In this document: in pieces, positions 9,243 through 18,474 of the stretch
Numbering within the stretch: position 1 is the first letter of the stretch
How the letters are laid out: each line of letters begins with the position of its first letter
Source: Bacillus sp. REN3
GTDB taxonomy: Bacteria; Bacillota; Bacilli; Bacillales; Cytobacillaceae
DNA length: 64,000 bases
Assembly (NCBI RefSeq): GCF_017912555.1
Contig: NZ_JAERSD010000022.1
Span: 1 to 64,000 of the forward strand
Reading direction: 5' to 3'
Notes under the pieces: generated by a model
Seen by the model: the letters and a program-made list of their open reading frames with translations, nothing else
The model's database searches: none
Told to the model about the DNA's origin: nothing
Position numbers and translations under genes: made by a program

Positions 9243-10579
9243 CAAAGGAAAACAGCTTTATTAAAAACAGCTTTATCACGCTTGTCAGACAGCTGACAAG
9301 CATTGTGATTGGCACGCTCCTGATCATCATCATCGCCAGGGTGCTCGGAAGCGAGCTGCAGGGTGAATATGCGCTGATCACCAACTTCCCGGCCATCTTG
9401 ATGATGTTCGTGAATTTAGGCATCAATATATCGACAGTATATTATGTGAGCCGCCAGGAGATTAACGCAGGTGAAAGCTTCTTCAATAATCTGATCATCG
9501 GAATCATCTTGAGTGTCATAGGTGTGATTGCCGGCTTCATCACCATTTACTTTTTCGGTGATAAATTATTCAAGGGTATTGATGATCACTCATATGTCTA
9601 TTTGATTCTGCTTGCGCTTCCGTTTATGTTGTTGAATACGTTCTTTCAAACCATTTTCCAAGGTATACAGGATTTCAGGGTTTTCAATACGATCCTGGTT
9701 GTAACGCAATTCACTAACCTTTTTCTTGTATTGGCTTTGATTGTTGTATTCGATTACGGCCTTGTTGGCGCCTTGATCGCTTTTATCAGCGGGCACGCGC
9801 TAACTCTGATTTTCATCCTTGTATTCAGCGTCAAAAGATTCAATCTTAAAAGGTCCAATATGAGACTGAACATACCATATTTAAAAAAATCATTTAAATA
9901 TGGGTTCAAATCCTATATGAGCAATCTGGTCACATTCCTGAATTACAGGATCAATATCTATCTGCTTGGCTTCTTTATCGGAAATGGGGCTGTCGGGCTT
10001 TATTTCACCGCTCTGAATCTTGGCGAGAAGCTGTCCGTATTCACTCAATCTATTTCCGCGGTACTGATGCCAAGAATTGCTTCGATGGGGACAGAGGAAG
10101 AGAGGAACCATCTGACTTCGATTGTCAGCCGGTTCACCATGGTGTTTATGCTGGCTTTTGCTGTTTTTCTCTTTTTCACGATTGATTTCCTTGCTCCTGT
10201 CTTGGGAAGTGACTATAAACAAACACCATTTTTCTTAAAAATCCTTCTCCCTGGAATTTCATTGCTGGCCGTGGAAAAATTGCTATCCAACGATATAGCC
10301 GCCAGAGGGAAACCGGAAATCAACATGAATGTTTCCATTTTCAATGTGATTTTCAGTACCATCCTGAATCTTATCTTGATTCCTGAATATGGGGCTACCG
10401 GAGCGGCAATCGCAACTTCGATATCATATAGCCTAAGCTTTGTGATCAAAGCAATCTTGTTCAAGCGCGTTTCCGGCGAGGCCTATGCTAAATTCCTGCT
10501 CTTTAAAAAAGAGGATATCTTGCTGGTGAAAAGACTGATTGCCAGACAGCCATTTTTTAAAAAGCTTAAAGGGAGTTAA
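9239..10579 (+). CDS. Polysaccharide flippase (Wzx / MOP superfamily)
   Basis: 446-residue polytopic membrane protein with about 12-14 hydrophobic segments. The N-terminus (SFITLVRQLTSIVIGTLL) and the internal GAVGLYFTALNLGEKLS segment are typical of the polysaccharide biosynthesis branch of the MOP exporter superfamily. It would flip the undecaprenyl-linked repeat unit to the outer face. Start overlaps the preceding stop, so the two are co-translated. Presence of a Wzy-like and a Wzz-like protein downstream fits a Wzx/Wzy-dependent polymer. Confidence 0.9.
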   Translation: MTKENSFIKNSFITLVRQLTSIVIGTLLIIIIARVLGSELQGEYALITNFPAILMMFVNLGINISTVYYVSRQEINAGESFFNNLIIGIILSVIGVIAGFITIYFFGDKLFKGIDDHSYVYLILLALPFMLLNTFFQTIFQGIQDFRVFNTILVVTQFTNLFLVLALIVVFDYGLVGALIAFISGHALTLIFILVFSVKRFNLKRSNMRLNIPYLKKSFKYGFKSYMSNLVTFLNYRINIYLLGFFIGNGAVGLYFTALNLGEKLSVFTQSISAVLMPRIASMGTEEERNHLTSIVSRFTMVFMLAFAVFLFFTIDFLAPVLGSDYKQTPFFLKILLPGISLLAVEKLLSNDIAARGKPEINMNVSIFNVIFSTILNLILIPEYGATGAAIATSISYSLSFVIKAILFKRVSGEAYAKFLLFKKEDILLVKRLIARQPFFKKLKGS

Positions 10580-10636
10580 GTTTTCATATAGATGTGTTTT
10601 CATGACAATAAATTTCTAGTGAAGGAGACTTTTTCA

Positions 10637-11653
10637 ATGGTTAAATTTGCGATTGTTGGCTGCGGCCATATAGCTAAAAAGCATGCTGAGGCAATCACTA
10701 AAACGGAAGGTGCGGATTTCGTCGCTGTTTGCGATACAGACCCTTCCAAAATGGAAGAATTCATCGATCAATATCATGTAAAGGGGTATACCCAGCTTTC
10801 AGAGCTTTTAGAGAAAGAAGCTGTTGATGTCATCAATATCTGCACCCCTAGCGGTTTCCACGCATCGATTGCCGTAGAGGCTGCCAATGCCAAGAAGCAT
10901 GTAGTTGTTGAGAAGCCGATTGCGATGACGCTCGAAGATACGGATGCCATCATCAATGCTTGCAAAGAAAATAATGTGAAACTATCGGTGGTCCACCCTA
11001 ACCGCTTCCGTCCGGTGATGATGGAACTGAAAAAGGTGATGGACGAGCAGAAGCTGGGCAAGCTGAGCCATGCGAATGCTACTGTTAGATGGAACCGTAA
11101 TGATGCTTACTATCAACAGGCTGCATGGCGTGGAACGAAACAGTTCGATGGCGGCGTATTGATGAACCAGGCGATCCACAACCTTGACTTGATCCTCTGG
11201 CTGATGGGTGATGTTGAAGAGGTTTACAGCATGGAAGCCACAAGGCTCCGGAACATCGAATCGGAGGATGTTTCAACCGGTGTCATCCGTTTCAAAAATG
11301 GAGCTCTGGGTATAGTAGAGGCAGCAACTACGATTTACCCATCGAATCTTGAAGAAACAATCAGTGTTTTTGGAGAGACCGGCACCATCAAAATCGGCGG
11401 CAAGACAGCAAGCCTTGTTGAACACTGGAATGTCCAGGACCAATCAGATGAAGCAACGAATAATATTATCGAAAAGGTGAAAAATGACCCTATCGGCAAG
11501 CCGGGCCACCAGTGCATCATCGAGGACATGGTCGAAGCGATCAAGGAAGACCGCGAACCGATCGTTACTGGTCTTGATGGAAGAAAGGCACTCGAGCTCG
11601 TGATGGCATTTTATGAATCAGCTAGTTCCAATAAACCTGTTAAAATAAATTAA
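10637..11653 (+). CDS. Gfo/Idh/MocA oxidoreductase, likely UDP-GlcNAcA 3-dehydrogenase (WlbA/WbpB-like)
   Basis: 338-residue NAD-dependent oxidoreductase. ATG chosen because GAAGGAG lies upstream; an in-frame ATG 45 bp earlier has no ribosome site. N-terminal Rossmann motif AIVGCGHIAKKHAEAI, then CTPSGFHASIA, and the family's catalytic-lysine motif VEKPIAMT. The middle VHPNRFRPV and the GGVLMNQAIHNLDLILWL block are characteristic of the WlbA/WbpB branch, which oxidises C3 of UDP-N-acetylglucosaminuronic acid. The assignment is strengthened by the other four enzymes of that pathway in the same cluster (6-dehydrogenase, aminotransferase, acetyltransferase, 2-epimerase). Confidence 0.85.
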   Translation: MVKFAIVGCGHIAKKHAEAITKTEGADFVAVCDTDPSKMEEFIDQYHVKGYTQLSELLEKEAVDVINICTPSGFHASIAVEAANAKKHVVVEKPIAMTLEDTDAIINACKENNVKLSVVHPNRFRPVMMELKKVMDEQKLGKLSHANATVRWNRNDAYYQQAAWRGTKQFDGGVLMNQAIHNLDLILWLMGDVEEVYSMEATRLRNIESEDVSTGVIRFKNGALGIVEAATTIYPSNLEETISVFGETGTIKIGGKTASLVEHWNVQDQSDEATNNIIEKVKNDPIGKPGHQCIIEDMVEAIKEDREPIVTGLDGRKALELVMAFYESASSNKPVKIN

Positions 11654-11672
11654 TCATAAATGAGGGATTAAC

Positions 11673-13007
11673 ATGAGTGAACAAGTACAATTAAGTTCAG
11701 TTGGAAAAGAACTTCTGGAAAAAATCACAAATAGGCAAGCTACAATTGGAGTGGTCGGCCTCGGATATGTCGGGCTGCCGCTGGCAGTTGAAAAAGCAAA
11801 GGCAGGATACAAGGTCATTGGCTTTGATGTGCAGGAAAAAAGAACTGATATGGTCAATCAGGGAATCAACTATATCGGCGATGTTGTCGATGAAGAACTG
11901 AAGGAAATAGTGGCTGATAAAAAGCTTGCAGCGACAACCGATTATTCAAAGATCAAGGATGTGGACGCTGTCGCGATCTGTGTGCCTACACCGCTTGATA
12001 TTTATCAGCAGCCAGACACTTCTTATGTAGAAAGCTCAGGGAAAGAAATCGCGAAATATCTGCACAAAGGCATGCTGGTTGTCCTCGAAAGCACTACATA
12101 CCCTGGGACAACAGAGGAAGTGCTTAAGCCGATCCTTGAGGGAAGCGGCCTGAAGTGCGGTGAGGACTTTTTCCTTGCTTATTCACCTGAACGTGTAGAT
12201 CCGGGCAACAAGCATTATAATACGAAAAATACCCCAAAGGTTGTCGGTGGAATCACGCCTGCCTGTACGGCCATTGCGTCCGAATTGTACAGTAGCGTCC
12301 TGGAAGGAGATGTCCATCAGGTCTCAAGCCCTGCCGTTGCAGAAATGGAGAAGATTCTTGAAAACACGTTCCGCCACATCAACATTGCCCTTGCGAATGA
12401 AATGGCGATCCTTTGCAATAAGATGGGGATTGATGTCTGGGAAGTCATCGATGCAGCGGCTACCAAACCATACGGCTTTATGCCATTCTATCCAGGACCA
12501 GGGCTTGGCGGACACTGTATCCCTATCGATCCGTTCTATTTAACATGGAAAGCAAGAGAGTATAACTACCATACTCGTTTGATTGAGCTTGCTGGCGAAA
12601 TCAACAACAGCATGCCTGAGTTTGTTGTCAATAAAGCAATGTACGCATTGAATGGCGAAGGGAAAGCGTTAAGGGGCTCGAAGATCGCTGTCCTTGGTGT
12701 TGCATACAAGAAGGATATTGATGATGTCAGGGAATCCCCGGCACTTCCAATCATTGAAACATTGTATAACGAAGGTGCGGAATTGTTTGTCTGCGATCCA
12801 CATGTCAAATCTTTCCGTTCTTGCGGCATGGTGATGGAAACCGTGGAGCTTACCGAGCAAGTGCTTGAAGACGCAGACCTTGTTATCATTACAACTGACC
12901 ATACTGCATTTGACTACGAGATGATCAGCAAATCAGACAAAGTGGTATTTGATACACGGAATGCATTAAAAAATTATGAAAAACCGAAAAAATACGTTAA
13001 GCTATAG
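11673..13007 (+). CDS. wecC: UDP-N-acetyl-hexosamine 6-dehydrogenase (WecC/WbpA family)
   Basis: 444-residue nucleotide-sugar dehydrogenase that oxidises C6 of a UDP-HexNAc twice to give the uronic acid, using two NAD+. The N-terminal Rossmann motif is GVVGLGYVGLPLA. The catalytic Cys (about residue 282) sits in GLGGHCIPIDPFY, and the C-terminal domain contains GVAYKKDIDDVRESPA. Length is normal for the family. In this cluster UDP-GlcNAc is the more likely substrate (as for WbpA), because the C3 pathway enzymes act on UDP-GlcNAcA; UDP-ManNAc (as for WecC) cannot be excluded because a 2-epimerase follows. A terminator-like hairpin separates it from that epimerase. Confidence 0.9.
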   Translation: MSEQVQLSSVGKELLEKITNRQATIGVVGLGYVGLPLAVEKAKAGYKVIGFDVQEKRTDMVNQGINYIGDVVDEELKEIVADKKLAATTDYSKIKDVDAVAICVPTPLDIYQQPDTSYVESSGKEIAKYLHKGMLVVLESTTYPGTTEEVLKPILEGSGLKCGEDFFLAYSPERVDPGNKHYNTKNTPKVVGGITPACTAIASELYSSVLEGDVHQVSSPAVAEMEKILENTFRHINIALANEMAILCNKMGIDVWEVIDAAATKPYGFMPFYPGPGLGGHCIPIDPFYLTWKAREYNYHTRLIELAGEINNSMPEFVVNKAMYALNGEGKALRGSKIAVLGVAYKKDIDDVRESPALPIIETLYNEGAELFVCDPHVKSFRSCGMVMETVELTEQVLEDADLVIITTDHTAFDYEMISKSDKVVFDTRNALKNYEKPKKYVKL

Positions 13008-13017
13008 AAAATTGGAT

Positions 13018-13054
13018 AAGTAGCATAGAAGCCTTTTCTATGCTACTTCTTTTG
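13018..13054 (+). terminator. Terminator-like hairpin inside the polysaccharide cluster
   Basis: Perfect 13-bp inverted repeat AAGTAGCATAGAA/TTCTATGCTACTT followed by CTTTTG. The downstream gene continues on the same strand 30 bp later with no clear promoter, so it may act as a partial terminator. Confidence 0.75.
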
Positions 13055-13085
13055 ATATCTCTAAAAGCAAAGGGGATTCTCTATT

Positions 13086-14147
13086 ATGAAGTTTCTAACT
13101 GTGATTGGAGCCAGGCCGCAATTCATCAAAGCTGCTCCTGTATCAAGGGAACTCAGAAAGTTACATACCGAGATCTATGTCCATACAGGCCAGCATTATG
13201 ATAAAAATATGAGCGATATTTTCTTTGAGGAATTGAATATTCCCAAACCCGACTATCATCTGAATGTCGGATCATCCACCCATGGAAAACAGACAGCTGC
13301 CATGCTGGAGGGAATCGAAAAAATCATTTTTGATGAGAAACCTGATTACCTGCTTGTATATGGGGATACAAACTCGACTGTCGCAGGAGCGATGGCCGCA
13401 GCTAAGCTGCACATTCCCGTCATTCATATCGAAGCGGGATTAAGAAGCTTCAATAAGCGAATGCCGGAAGAAATCAACCGGATCATGACAGACCATATCT
13501 CCGATTATTTATTCTGTCCAACCGAGACAGCGGTTCAAAACCTTCAAAATGAAAATGTGACCCGCAATGTTTTCAATGTGGGAGACGTTATGAATGATGC
13601 GGTCCTGTACAACCGTCAGCTTTCAGAAGAAAAATCTACGATTCTCGAGAAGAACGGTCTGGAACGGAATGGTTATTACTTAATCACGGTTCATCGTGCT
13701 GAGAACACCGATGATCCGGAAAATATCCAGAATATCATCAAGGCATTTTCAAACATCGAAGGGAAGAAGGTTTGGCCGATCCACCCTCGCACAAGGAATG
13801 TTTTAAGCACTATGGGGGTCGATTTGAACTCAGTTCCCGATTTGCTTGTTATCGATCCTGTCGGTTACCTTGATATACTGTCGCTTGAAAGCAACGCAAA
13901 GAAAATCATCACTGATTCTGGCGGTATGCAAAAAGAAGCCTATTTCCTAGAGGTTCCCTGCGTAACGCTAAGAGAACAGACGGAATGGGTCGAGACATTG
14001 GAGGATGAGGCGAACATCCTGACAGGAACAAATGTGGAAGAGATCCTGAACGCTGTCCAGAAAAACGTGGATCCATCCTATAAGAACTATTTTGGCGATG
14101 GCCGAGCCTCAGCTAAAATAGTCGAGCATTTCAACAAAGAGGTTTAA
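13086..14147 (+). CDS. wecB: UDP-HexNAc 2-epimerase (WecB/WbpI family)
   Basis: 353-residue non-hydrolysing UDP-sugar 2-epimerase. Family motifs: IGARPQFIKAAP at the N-terminus, HTGQHYDKNMSDIFFEEL, YGDTNST, HIEAGLRS, and DSGGMQKEA in the C-terminal GT-B-like domain. WecB converts UDP-GlcNAc to UDP-ManNAc; the related WbpI/WlbD converts UDP-2,3-diacetamido-glucuronic acid to the manno form. Sequence alone does not settle which; the complete 2,3-diacetamido pathway around it favours WbpI activity. A B. subtilis relative, MnaA, makes UDP-ManNAc for teichoic acid, so dual use is conceivable. AAAGGGG precedes the ATG. Confidence 0.9.
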   Translation: MKFLTVIGARPQFIKAAPVSRELRKLHTEIYVHTGQHYDKNMSDIFFEELNIPKPDYHLNVGSSTHGKQTAAMLEGIEKIIFDEKPDYLLVYGDTNSTVAGAMAAAKLHIPVIHIEAGLRSFNKRMPEEINRIMTDHISDYLFCPTETAVQNLQNENVTRNVFNVGDVMNDAVLYNRQLSEEKSTILEKNGLERNGYYLITVHRAENTDDPENIQNIIKAFSNIEGKKVWPIHPRTRNVLSTMGVDLNSVPDLLVIDPVGYLDILSLESNAKKIITDSGGMQKEAYFLEVPCVTLREQTEWVETLEDEANILTGTNVEEILNAVQKNVDPSYKNYFGDGRASAKIVEHFNKEV

Positions 14148-14150
14148 AAA

Positions 14151-15383
14151 ATGAGAATTACTTTCTTAAGTGAAAACTTCCCGCCCGAAACGGGAGCACC
14201 CCAGATCAGGCTATATGAAGTCAGCAGAGAGCTGATCAAGCGGGGGTATGAGGTAGAAGTGCTGACCGCATTCCCCCATCATCCAGATGGAGTCATTCCC
14301 GATGAATATAAAGGGAAGTTCTATCAATTCGAACACTTTGACGGTATCCCGGTTCATCGAAGCTGGATTTATCCAAGTCCGAAGGGAAGCTTCTGGTTAC
14401 GGTTGCTCTCTTATTTTTCCTTTACTTTCAGCGCCTTTTATTCAGTGCTTAAGTCTCATAAGACTGATGTCATCATCTGTACTTCCCCTCCGCTATTCCT
14501 GGGGATCACAGGCTATTTTGCATCAAAATTCAAAAGAGCGAAATTCGTTTTCAACGTAGCGGATATTTGGCCGGAATCCGCAGTCGAACTTGGCATCTTG
14601 AAGAATAAGGCATTCATCAAAATGGCGGAATGGCTTGAAAACTGGCTGTATAAAAAATCCTGGAAAATCGCAACGGCGACAGAAGGAATCCTTGATTATA
14701 TGGTAAGAAAAGGGAAGTCGCAAAAGCAGGTTTTCCTGCTTCCGAACGGCGTCAACACGGAGACATTTGCCCCTCGGGAACCAGACAAGCTGTGGTTGGA
14801 TCAGCTGGGTTTTGAAGGCAAGAAGGTTTTTACCTTCGCCGGAAGGGTTGGCTATGCCCAAGGGCTGGATGCTGTGCTGAAGGCAGCTAAAGTGGTCGAG
14901 GGAATCAATCCGGATGTTCGATTCTTGATTATCGGAGATGGGCCTGAAAAGGAAGCATTGATGAAGTTGAAAGAAGAACTGCAGCTTGCCAACCTTGTTT
15001 TCCATGATGCTGTACCAGTCACCGAAATGCCAAATATCTTTTCAATTACAGATTTCTCGATCGTATCACTCAGGAATATCGAGCTATTCAAGGGCGCTAG
15101 GCCGTCCAAGATTTTTCCAGCGCTGGCAAGTGGAGTCCCAGTTTTATATTGCGGTGCCGGGGAAAGTGCGGAACTGATTGGGGACAACCATTGCGGAATC
15201 ATTGCCGAACCCGAAAATCCCGATGATATTGCCAGGAAAATCATCGAATGCGCGGCCCTGGATGAAGTGGACTATAAAGGTTATGCTCAATCGGGAAGGA
15301 CATTTGTCGAAAACTATTACTCCTGGAAAACCATTGTCGATGACCTGTTGGAAAATATCAGGGACGATCAATCAGTAAGGTAG
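14151..15383 (+). CDS. Glycosyltransferase, WbuB-like GT4
   Basis: 410 residues, GT-B fold. The start (FLSENFPPETGAPQIRLYEVSREL) and FNVADIWPESAVELGIL are hallmarks of the WbuB/WcaI-like glycosyltransferase group, often transferring amino or deoxy sugars in O-antigen and capsule clusters. Donor-domain motifs FTFAGRVGYAQGLD, FLIIGDGPEKEAL and RPSKIFPALASGVPVLY are present. It begins three bases after the epimerase stop, so it belongs to the same transcript. Acceptor and donor are unknown. Confidence 0.85.
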   Translation: MRITFLSENFPPETGAPQIRLYEVSRELIKRGYEVEVLTAFPHHPDGVIPDEYKGKFYQFEHFDGIPVHRSWIYPSPKGSFWLRLLSYFSFTFSAFYSVLKSHKTDVIICTSPPLFLGITGYFASKFKRAKFVFNVADIWPESAVELGILKNKAFIKMAEWLENWLYKKSWKIATATEGILDYMVRKGKSQKQVFLLPNGVNTETFAPREPDKLWLDQLGFEGKKVFTFAGRVGYAQGLDAVLKAAKVVEGINPDVRFLIIGDGPEKEALMKLKEELQLANLVFHDAVPVTEMPNIFSITDFSIVSLRNIELFKGARPSKIFPALASGVPVLYCGAGESAELIGDNHCGIIAEPENPDDIARKIIECAALDEVDYKGYAQSGRTFVENYYSWKTIVDDLLENIRDDQSVR

Positions 15384-15390
15384 TGAAAAC

Positions 15391-16530
15391 ATGAAGGTAT
15401 GCCATTTAACATCGGTCCACTCAGCAAATGACACAAGGATTTTCATAAAGGAATGTCAGTCCTTGCAAATGGCCGGCCATGAGGTGTATTATGTTGTCCC
15501 GAATGTGGAGGATTCCGAAAAAGGCGGAGTGAAAATACGCGGAATCCATTCAGATGCAAACGGGCAGTTGGCCAGAATGCGAAAAACAACAAAGAAGGTA
15601 TACGAAAAAGCCCTGGAAATCGATGCAGACCTTTATCATTTCCACGATCCGGAGTTGATGCCGGTGGGCCTTAAGCTGAAAGCCAGAGGGAAAAAGGTTG
15701 TTTACGATGTACATGAGGATGTACCGGAGCAGGTGTTATCAAAACAGTGGATTCCCAAGCCATTAAGGAAATTCATTTCGGTACTGGTCCGGAATTATGA
15801 ACGCTATGCATCGAAAAAATTCGATATTATCTCGACAGCGACCCCAACCATTGCTGAACGCTTTAAGACGTATAATGAAAATACAATAACAATTCACAAT
15901 TATCCTCTTTTAGATGAGCTGTCAGCGAATTATAATGACAGAGTATCTAAAACAGGGAACACGGCTCTTTATATCGGCGGGATTTATGTTCTTAGAGGAA
16001 TCAGGGAAATGGTCAAAGCTGTTGAAAAGCTGAACGAAGAGGTACCTTGTACATTCGTGCTCGCTGGCTCGTTCGCGCCAGCTTCCCTTGAAGAGGAAGT
16101 CAGGAACATGACTGGTTTCAAGTATACGGATTTTAAAGGGTTCCTTGACCGTACCGGGGTAAAAGAGGCACTGACGGAAGCGGACATGGGACTTGTTCTC
16201 CTGCATCCCGAACCGCGTTTCATTGTCTCCTTGCCGATCAAGATGTTTGAATATATGTCGGCAGGAGTACCTGTTATCGCCTCGGATTTTCCGATTTGGA
16301 AGGAAATCGTCGAGGAAAACAATTGTGGAATCTGTGTCGATCCGTTGAATGTCACCCAAATTGCTGATGCAATGAAGTGGATTCTCGAACATCCAGAGAT
16401 AGCCGCAGAAATGGGCAAAAATGGACGCCGTGCTGTCGAAACGATTTATAATTGGGAAGAAGAAAGCAAAAAGCTCGTCAAAGCCTATCGGCAGCTTGAA
16501 GGGAACTTAGATGCTGAAGCTCAAAATTAA
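15391..16530 (+). CDS. Glycosyltransferase, GT4 family
   Basis: 379-residue GT-B glycosyltransferase. N-terminal HLTSVHSANDTRIFIKECQSL, the DADLYHFHDPELMPVGL segment and YDVHEDVPEQV are typical of a group frequently found in exopolysaccharide loci. The donor domain holds ALYIGGIYVLRGIREMV and SLPIKMFEYMSAGVPVIAS with the conserved E for nucleotide-sugar binding. Tightly packed: seven bases after one gene and 21 before the next. Third and last glycosyltransferase of the cluster, which suggests a short repeat unit of about four sugars including the TagO-type first sugar. Confidence 0.85.
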   Translation: MKVCHLTSVHSANDTRIFIKECQSLQMAGHEVYYVVPNVEDSEKGGVKIRGIHSDANGQLARMRKTTKKVYEKALEIDADLYHFHDPELMPVGLKLKARGKKVVYDVHEDVPEQVLSKQWIPKPLRKFISVLVRNYERYASKKFDIISTATPTIAERFKTYNENTITIHNYPLLDELSANYNDRVSKTGNTALYIGGIYVLRGIREMVKAVEKLNEEVPCTFVLAGSFAPASLEEEVRNMTGFKYTDFKGFLDRTGVKEALTEADMGLVLLHPEPRFIVSLPIKMFEYMSAGVPVIASDFPIWKEIVEENNCGICVDPLNVTQIADAMKWILEHPEIAAEMGKNGRRAVETIYNWEEESKKLVKAYRQLEGNLDAEAQN

Positions 16531-16551
16531 ATGAAAAGAGAGGAATCAATC

Positions 16552-17661
16552 ATGAAAGTAACAATGCTTGATTTATCAGAACAGTATCAATCACTGAAAG
16601 GTGAAATCATGGAGGCGCTTGATGACGTCATGTCGAAATCCCATTTCATCTTGGGAGCCAATGTCAAGAAGCTGGAAAGCGATGTAGCTGAGTACAGCGG
16701 CGTGAGCCATGGAGTAGGGGTTGCAAACGGCAGCGATGCCTTGCATATTTCGTTACAGGCTTGCGGAGTAGGCAGTGGGGATGAAGTCATCGTTCCTGCC
16801 TTCACATTCTTTGCTACTGCAGGAGCAGTTGCCAGGGCAGGAGCAACACCAGTTTTTGTTGACATCGACCCAAAAACATTCAACATCGATCCGAAGAAAA
16901 TTGAACAGGCGATCACAGAGAAAACAAAGGCAATTGTTCCAGTACACCTATATGGCCAGATGGCTGATATGGATGCGATTGTTGAGATTGCCGAGAAACA
17001 TGGTCTGGCAATCGTGGAAGATGCGGCACAGGCAATTGGTTCCTTATATAAAGGCAAAAAAGTTGGCCAGTTGGGCACTACTGCATGCTATAGCTTCTTC
17101 CCGACAAAAAACCTGGGAGCATACGGCGATGCTGGGATGATTGTTACAAAGGACGATGAAATCGCTGAAAAGATGCGCGTCATCCGTGTCCACGGAAGCA
17201 AGCCGAAGTACTATCACCATGTCCTTGGTTATAATAGCCGCCTTGATGAGCTTCAAGCAGCTATTCTCAATGTGAAATTCCCTCACCTGAATGATTGGAG
17301 CGAATTGCGCAGGGAAAGAGCGGAAAACTATACAAAACTTTTGAATGAACAAGTTAAAGACGTTGTGACTCCGTATATAGAGGAACACAACTATCACGTT
17401 TTCCACCAATATACAATCCGTGTACAAAGAAGGGACGAGCTTCAGGAATTCCTGAAGGAGAATGGCGTCAGCACAATGATTTATTATCCAAAACCATTGC
17501 ACCTTCAGCCTGTATTTGCTGAACTGGGTTATAAAGAAGGAGACCTGCCGGAAACAGAAAAGGCATGTTCAGAGGCTTTATCCTTGCCAATGTTCCCGGA
17601 ATTGAAGCTTGAGCAGCAGGAATATGTCGTTAGCAAGATTGCTGAATTTTATTCAAAATAA
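16552..17661 (+). CDS. DegT/DnrJ/EryC1 aminotransferase (WbpE/WlbC-like)
   Basis: PLP-dependent sugar aminotransferase, 369 residues. ATG chosen with AGAGAGGAA upstream; an in-frame ATG 21 bp earlier lacks a site. The PLP lysine is about Lys186 in SFFPTKNLGAYGDAGM; other motifs are GVGVANGSDALHISLQA, VPVHLYGQMADMDAI, EDAAQAIGS and GYNSRLDELQAAIL. WbpE/WlbC transfer an amino group from glutamate to the C3 keto position of UDP-3-keto-GlcNAcA. Its neighbours (C3 dehydrogenase, N-acetyltransferase) match that step closely. Confidence 0.9.
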   Translation: MKVTMLDLSEQYQSLKGEIMEALDDVMSKSHFILGANVKKLESDVAEYSGVSHGVGVANGSDALHISLQACGVGSGDEVIVPAFTFFATAGAVARAGATPVFVDIDPKTFNIDPKKIEQAITEKTKAIVPVHLYGQMADMDAIVEIAEKHGLAIVEDAAQAIGSLYKGKKVGQLGTTACYSFFPTKNLGAYGDAGMIVTKDDEIAEKMRVIRVHGSKPKYYHHVLGYNSRLDELQAAILNVKFPHLNDWSELRRERAENYTKLLNEQVKDVVTPYIEEHNYHVFHQYTIRVQRRDELQEFLKENGVSTMIYYPKPLHLQPVFAELGYKEGDLPETEKACSEALSLPMFPELKLEQQEYVVSKIAEFYSK

Positions 17662-17679
17662 GTGATAGGGAGCGTTTAG

Positions 17680-18390
17680 ATGAATACTCCAAATAAGGGA
17701 AACAATGTTGTGATCGGGGACAATGTCACATTTGGCGAAAATGTCTCTATAGGCCATAATGTCATCATTTATGATGGCACAAGCATAGGAGATAACGTGC
17801 TGATCCAGGATAATGCTGTCATTGGAAAGCAGCCGAGCAGGGCAAAGAATTCCATCCTTCCTGATGTGAAGAAACTCCCTCCGGCAAAAATCGGCTCTGG
17901 CTGCACAATCGGTACTTCTTCTATCATCTATGCGAATGCTGATTTGGCAGATGACGTCTTTGTCGCTGACCTTGCAACCATCCGCGAACGGGTGACAATC
18001 GGAGAGAAAACAATTGTCGGCCGCGGTGTCGCAGTGGAAAATGATTGTAAAGTCGGTACAAAGTGCAAGCTGGAGACCAACTGCTACATCACTGCTTATT
18101 CCGAGCTTGGTGACTATGTATTTGTGGCTCCTGGTGTCGTAACAACAAATGATAATTATATGGCACGCTCAGCAGAAAGATATGATAAGTTCAAAGGAAT
18201 TACCATCAAGGATGGCGGCCGGATTGGTGCCAACACTACCACTCTTCCAGGGATTGTGATTGAGGAGGATGGCGCGGTAGGAGCCGGAAGCATCGTTACC
18301 AAAGATGTGAAAAAAGAAGAACTTGTCGTAGGGACACCCGCTAAAGCAATTCGGAAAGTGCCTGAAAATCAACTGCTTAGGAATCAATAA
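17680..18390 (+). CDS. Hexapeptide-repeat N-acetyltransferase (WbpD/WlbB-like)
   Basis: 236 residues, almost entirely left-handed beta-helix hexapeptide repeats (for example VVIGDNVTFGENVSIGHNVI). The C-terminal GGRIGANTTTLPGIVIEEDGAVGAGSIVTKDV is the standard acyl-CoA binding end of the fold. Acts as a trimer. WbpD/WlbB acetylate the 3-amino group to give UDP-2,3-diacetamido-2,3-dideoxy-glucuronic acid, the immediate substrate of the 2-epimerase in this cluster. It follows the aminotransferase by 18 bp with GGGAG as ribosome site. Confidence 0.88.
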   Translation: MNTPNKGNNVVIGDNVTFGENVSIGHNVIIYDGTSIGDNVLIQDNAVIGKQPSRAKNSILPDVKKLPPAKIGSGCTIGTSSIIYANADLADDVFVADLATIRERVTIGEKTIVGRGVAVENDCKVGTKCKLETNCYITAYSELGDYVFVAPGVVTTNDNYMARSAERYDKFKGITIKDGGRIGANTTTLPGIVIEEDGAVGAGSIVTKDVKKEELVVGTPAKAIRKVPENQLLRNQ

Positions 18391-18398
18391 CAGTATAG

Positions 18399-18429
18399 TG
18401 GGAGGTTGGTGTTTTCCATCAGCCTCCCA
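18399..18429 (+). other. Intergenic hairpin without a T-run
   Basis: TGGGAGGTTGGTG can pair with CATCAGCCTCCCA. No U-tract follows, so it is not a standard terminator; it may stabilise the upstream mRNA or slow transcription ahead of the polymerase gene. Confidence 0.45.
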
Positions 18430-18474
18430 TACAATGTAAACGGAAAATTACTAAAAGGTTAAAAGGTGACTAGG

